Positions 31,146 to 34,096 of a stretch of 34,096 nt of DNA are shown here, in pieces. The translations under genes were made by a program, and so were the position numbers. Source of the stretch: Hungateiclostridiaceae bacterium UBA1305 (GTDB lineage Bacteria; Bacillota; Clostridia; Acetivibrionales; DTU013); contig DBTX01000014.1 of NCBI GenBank assembly GCA_002307275.1, positions 1 through 34,096 of the forward strand, in the 5' to 3' direction. The first letter of the stretch is position 1. Every line of letters begins with the position of its first letter. The notes under the pieces are model-generated. The model ran no database searches. It saw only the letters and a list, made by a program, of their open reading frames with translations, and was not told the DNA's origin.

Positions 31146-31871
31146 TTGCCATTGGTAAGTGTGGTTATGCCGGTTTTCAACGGCGAAAAATATGTTTTCC
31201 ATGCGGTAGAAAGCATATTGCATCAGACCTTTCAGAATTTTGAGTTTATTATTGTCGATGACGGTTCTTCGGACGGTACTTCCGGGATCCTGTCCTCCAT
31301 AAAGGATAAACGCGTGAAAATCATTACCTTTGCATCAAACCGGGGAATTGTGGATGCGTTGAATGAAGGTATTTCTTACGCATCCGGCATGTATATCGCC
31401 AGACAGGATGCCGATGATATCAGCCTGCCCAAAAGGATTGAGAAACAAATCCGGTGCATCGGGAGTGATCCAGGACTTGTGCTGGTGGCGACCGGCATTA
31501 AAATCATAGCAGATGAGATTACGGATGCGTTAAAATCCATTGAAGCATTTTATTGCAGCTATGGCACAAAGCAGGAAGTCCGCCGGCAATTCAGAAACCT
31601 GAATTCTCCCATTGCACACCCGACTGTGCTGTTCCGGAAAATCGCCTTTGAAGAAGCGGGTGGATACCGGAAGGAGTTTGAATTTTGCGAGGATACCGAT
31701 CTCTGGTATAGAATGCTGGAGAGGGGGGAGATGGCCAAGATCTGTGAACCCCTGGTATATTACCGCCGTCATGCGGGTGCAATCTGTTATGCCCATCAGG
31801 CCGAGCAGCAAGTCCGATATGAGAAGCTGATGGAAAGAGTAAAGGAAGAAATTGCGCAGGGAAAACTGTAG
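31146..31871 (+). CDS. GT2-family glycosyltransferase
   Basis: The product has about 241 residues with the GT-A hallmarks: VSVVMPVFNGEKYV, FEFIIVDDGSSDGT and the DXD region ARQDADDISLPKRIE. FEFCEDTDLWYRML follows in the acceptor/catalytic part. It transfers an activated sugar in glycan synthesis in the cytoplasm. The frame is open from GTG 31137, but AGAGGAT at 31130-31136 better fits TTG 31146, giving a start directly before LVSVVMPVF. It lies 11 bases before the GT4 gene and is co-transcribed with it. Confidence 0.9.
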   Translation: MPLVSVVMPVFNGEKYVFHAVESILHQTFQNFEFIIVDDGSSDGTSGILSSIKDKRVKIITFASNRGIVDALNEGISYASGMYIARQDADDISLPKRIEKQIRCIGSDPGLVLVATGIKIIADEITDALKSIEAFYCSYGTKQEVRRQFRNLNSPIAHPTVLFRKIAFEEAGGYRKEFEFCEDTDLWYRMLERGEMAKICEPLVYYRRHAGAICYAHQAEQQVRYEKLMERVKEEIAQGKL

Positions 31872-31882
31872 GAGGTGTTACT

Positions 31883-33151
31883 GTGCCACAAAAAAGCATT
31901 GATGAGGTGAGGGCGGCGTACACGCAAAAACGTTGTGAGTATATATGGCAAATATCCGGAAATCCGGATCCCATCATGAGGTTGAATACGGCATTGCTCG
32001 ATAATGATACACAAGAAATTGAAAGTATGAAACAATTGCTTTCCATGCAGCAGGTAAAATATAATCTGCAAAACACAGCAGACGGCATATTCAACAAAAG
32101 CCGGCTGCGGGTGGCATATTTACTGCCGTTTACAGGCATGACAGGCGGTACGCAAATCCAGATTGAGCAATCAAACCATCTTGCAGCGAAAGGGCATGAT
32201 GTACTTGTATACTCTCACGCGCAAAAACCAACATGGATTGAATGTAAAACCAGATATTTTCAAATACCTGCTGAATGCAATATATATGAAATCGTTCCAA
32301 AAGTCGATGTCGTTATAGCCGGTTATTGGGATTTGGTGGTAGATGCATTAAAAATAGATGCCCCTGTCAAGTACCACTTTGCACAGGGGGATTTTGATAT
32401 TTTTGAATTTGATAAAATGGAGCCTTCACAGAAACACATCATCACTTCGGCCTATCAACTCCCTGTCAGGATACTTACAGTTTCAGGCATCATGAATCAG
32501 AAAATCAACGAACTTTTTGGCAGAGCTTCTACGATTATACCGAATGCAATTGATAAAACAATTTTTTATCCATCCGGGAAGAGTGGTATGGAAAATTCAC
32601 CGCTTGAAATACTGCTGGTCGGCAGTGACACCATCCGGTTTAAAGGTCATGATACCATACTGGGGGCTTTGTTCGGCTTAAAAGCACTGGGATACTCCTT
32701 CAAAATCAACTGGCTTACACAGCTTCCTCTCAAGAACAGCTATAAAAGCCTGGGCATGGATATAAAGCAGTATATCGCTCCTTCCAGAGAGCAAATAGGA
32801 AATATCTACAGAAAATGCGATATCTATATATGCGGCTCAAAATATGAATCCTTCGGCCTGCCCCCTCTTGAGGCAATGAGCTGCGGGGTCACTGTGGTCA
32901 CCTCGGATAACGGCGGAATCCGGGACTATGCTGTCGACGAATATAACAGCTTGATTTATGAACCAGGCAATGTACGCATGCTGGTGAATAAGCTGCAAAA
33001 ACTTTTTGACTGCCCGGAGCTCAGGAAGACACTGAAAATCAACGGACTGCTAACATCCAAAAAATATTCCTGGAATAAATCCGTTGCAATCCTGGGAAAA
33101 GAGCTGCAAAAATCTGCAACCACAACCATCCAGGCTGTTAAGACATTCTGA
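31883..33151 (+). CDS. GT4-family glycosyltransferase
   Basis: The product has 422 residues. An N-terminal extension of about 75 residues rich in helices (RCEYIWQISGNPDPIMRLN) precedes a GT-B fold. The first domain has YLLPFTGMTGGTQIQIEQSN, and the second has TIIPNAIDKTIFYP, VGSDTIRFKGHDT and YICGSKYESFGLPPLEAMSC, the last being the GT4 donor-site E-x7-E region. It starts at GTG 31883 behind GGAGGTG. It is a retaining sugar transferase, probably in the same surface-glycan pathway. The acceptor and donor are unknown. Confidence 0.9.
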   Translation: MPQKSIDEVRAAYTQKRCEYIWQISGNPDPIMRLNTALLDNDTQEIESMKQLLSMQQVKYNLQNTADGIFNKSRLRVAYLLPFTGMTGGTQIQIEQSNHLAAKGHDVLVYSHAQKPTWIECKTRYFQIPAECNIYEIVPKVDVVIAGYWDLVVDALKIDAPVKYHFAQGDFDIFEFDKMEPSQKHIITSAYQLPVRILTVSGIMNQKINELFGRASTIIPNAIDKTIFYPSGKSGMENSPLEILLVGSDTIRFKGHDTILGALFGLKALGYSFKINWLTQLPLKNSYKSLGMDIKQYIAPSREQIGNIYRKCDIYICGSKYESFGLPPLEAMSCGVTVVTSDNGGIRDYAVDEYNSLIYEPGNVRMLVNKLQKLFDCPELRKTLKINGLLTSKKYSWNKSVAILGKELQKSATTTIQAVKTF

Positions 33152-33268
33152 TCAGCTTGTGTACGTTAAGTAACGCACAGCAAAAAGGTTCCTGCACCAA
33201 ATCTTTATGTATCTATTAATGCTCATATAATTCTCATAATTGTGAATGTCCGTACATTGTTGAACTCT

Positions 33269-34096
33269 TTATCCTTTTAAAGGTTCATTTTTCACTCCGA
33301 AAAAAGCATCAAACACTTGTGCGATATAGTCTATATCTTCCAGTGAAACATACTGATGACATCCGATGTAAAATCCATGTTCTCCCACATATTCCGCATT
33401 TATAAGATTTCCTGCATATTTCTCTTTCAGGTAGCCGTATGCAGGCTGTTGAGTCGGAATGCAGCCAAACATGGGTCTGCATTCAACTCCATTCCTCTCA
33501 AGGAATTTACGCAGGGCTTTTCTTTTTACAGTGGACCCTTTTTTTAAAATAAGCGGATAAGCCAGATAGGATATATCGCTCGAAAACAGGGGGAGCTGCA
33601 GGTCCTCATCATATCTAAGAAGCCGCTCACTGAGCATTTTTACATTTCTCTGCCGTATTCTGATATTCTCCTCCGCTTTTTTCAGCTGCGCGAGTCCAAG
33701 GGCGGCACAGAACTCTGTTGTTTTAAAATTGAACCCGATCACATCGTGTAAAAACCTCGGGTCACGATCCTGCTCCGGGTCCGGATCTTCATGGCTGCAA
33801 ACGCTGCTCATCCGGGTGCATATTTGACAATCACACATTCTCCCGTTCGCTTTCAGCTTTTTCATCATCCTGTAAAGCATTGGATCATCTGTTACAACTG
33901 CACCCATCTCTCCTGCCTGTATGTTATGTGCGATATAGAATGAGAAATCCGCCAGCAGAGAGCAGCATCCCAGGTTTTTCTCCTTGTACAAAGTGCCATG
34001 TGCCTGTGCCGCATCCTCAAAAACAACTAACCCATATTGATCTGCCAGGGCATTCAACCTGTCCATGTCGCAAGGATACCCCATTAAATGAACCGG
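33269..34096 (-). CDS. DegT/RfbH/ColD-like PLP sugar enzyme, partial at window edge
   Basis: The frame runs off the right edge of the window: PVHLMGYPCDM precedes the internal ATG at 34084. Some 275 C-terminal residues are visible. It belongs to the DegT/DnrJ/EryC1/StrS fold (VFEDAAQAHGT, GFNFKTTEFCAALGLAQLKK, NGVECRP). The usual PLP-binding Lys in 'SFxxTKN' is His here (FSFYIAHNIQAGEMGAVVTD), as in the ColD and RfbH (E1) 3-dehydratases. A Cys cluster (MCDCQICTRMSSVC) follows at the place where RfbH carries its [2Fe-2S] ligands, though the spacing differs. It is more likely a dehydratase or redox variant making a 3-deoxysugar than an aminotransferase. Confidence 0.8.
   Translation of the reverse strand, partial: PVHLMGYPCDMDRLNALADQYGLVVFEDAAQAHGTLYKEKNLGCCSLLADFSFYIAHNIQAGEMGAVVTDDPMLYRMMKKLKANGRMCDCQICTRMSSVCSHEDPDPEQDRDPRFLHDVIGFNFKTTEFCAALGLAQLKKAEENIRIRQRNVKMLSERLLRYDEDLQLPLFSSDISYLAYPLILKKGSTVKRKALRKFLERNGVECRPMFGCIPTQQPAYGYLKEKYAGNLINAEYVGEHGFYIGCHQYVSLEDIDYIAQVFDAFFGVKNEPLKG

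Overview
The window reads as chromosomal DNA of an anaerobic, spore-forming member of the Clostridia. The signs are strong AGGAGG-type ribosome binding sites with ATG, GTG and TTG starts, a trimeric NAD-linked [FeFe] hydrogenase, a sensory [FeFe] hydrogenase with a PP2C phosphatase, a Paenibacillus/Clostridia-type AraC plus sugar ABC transporter locus, and CgeB-type glycosylation genes. No rRNA, tRNA, CRISPR array or recognisable insertion sequence was seen.

Region 1 (1-6300) is a late cobalamin pathway operon behind a sigma-A-like promoter, a cobalamin riboswitch and an intrinsic terminator. The leader runs into the ruins of a B12 ABC transporter: a lipoprotein signal peptide (btuF-like) joined out of frame to what looks like the tail of its ATPase (btuD-like). 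Intact cbiA, cbiB, cobD and cobQ follow, tightly overlapped, then a 29-codon stub of cbiC. cbiA and cobD both carry in-frame tandem repeats that add low-complexity N-terminal extensions.

Region 2 (6677-16950) is a carbohydrate-use locus. It holds a membrane-bound AraC-family sensor/regulator, two LplB/YtcP-type permeases, a lipoprotein binding protein, a GH43-like beta-propeller protein, a right-handed beta-helix protein and an amidohydrolase/deacetylase. It closes at a clear terminator. A long hairpin after the binding-protein gene may set differential expression.

Region 3 (16984-25001) is a hydrogen module. The genes hydC-hydB-hydA encode the NADH/ferredoxin-linked hydrogenase, followed by a small [2Fe-2S] protein and a 98-residue cysteine-containing protein of unknown function. 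A second promoter with a Rex-like operator then drives another small [2Fe-2S] protein, a Group C sensory hydrogenase (HydS-like) with a PAS domain, and a SpoIIE/PP2C phosphatase.

Region 4 (25002-27400) is the most unusual part. Directly behind the phosphatase, after a 14-bp tandem repeat, lies a 512-residue TnpB/Cas12-like protein. Its RuvC-I Asp is Ser and its RuvC-II Glu is Gln, while the zinc ribbon and RuvC-III Asp remain. It is followed by about 140 bases of structured, terminator-ended non-coding sequence. This looks like a domesticated, nuclease-dead RNA-guided protein next to a redox-sensing operon, which suggests a possible RNA-guided regulator.

Region 5 (27389-34096) is a surface-glycan cluster, possibly of the spore surface: a DNRLRE/DUF6385 protein, a methyltransferase, GT10, CgeB-like, GT2 and GT4 glycosyltransferases, and a partial DegT-family protein whose PLP lysine is replaced by His. 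Sequences like sigma-E/sigma-K -10 elements lie between the divergent genes.
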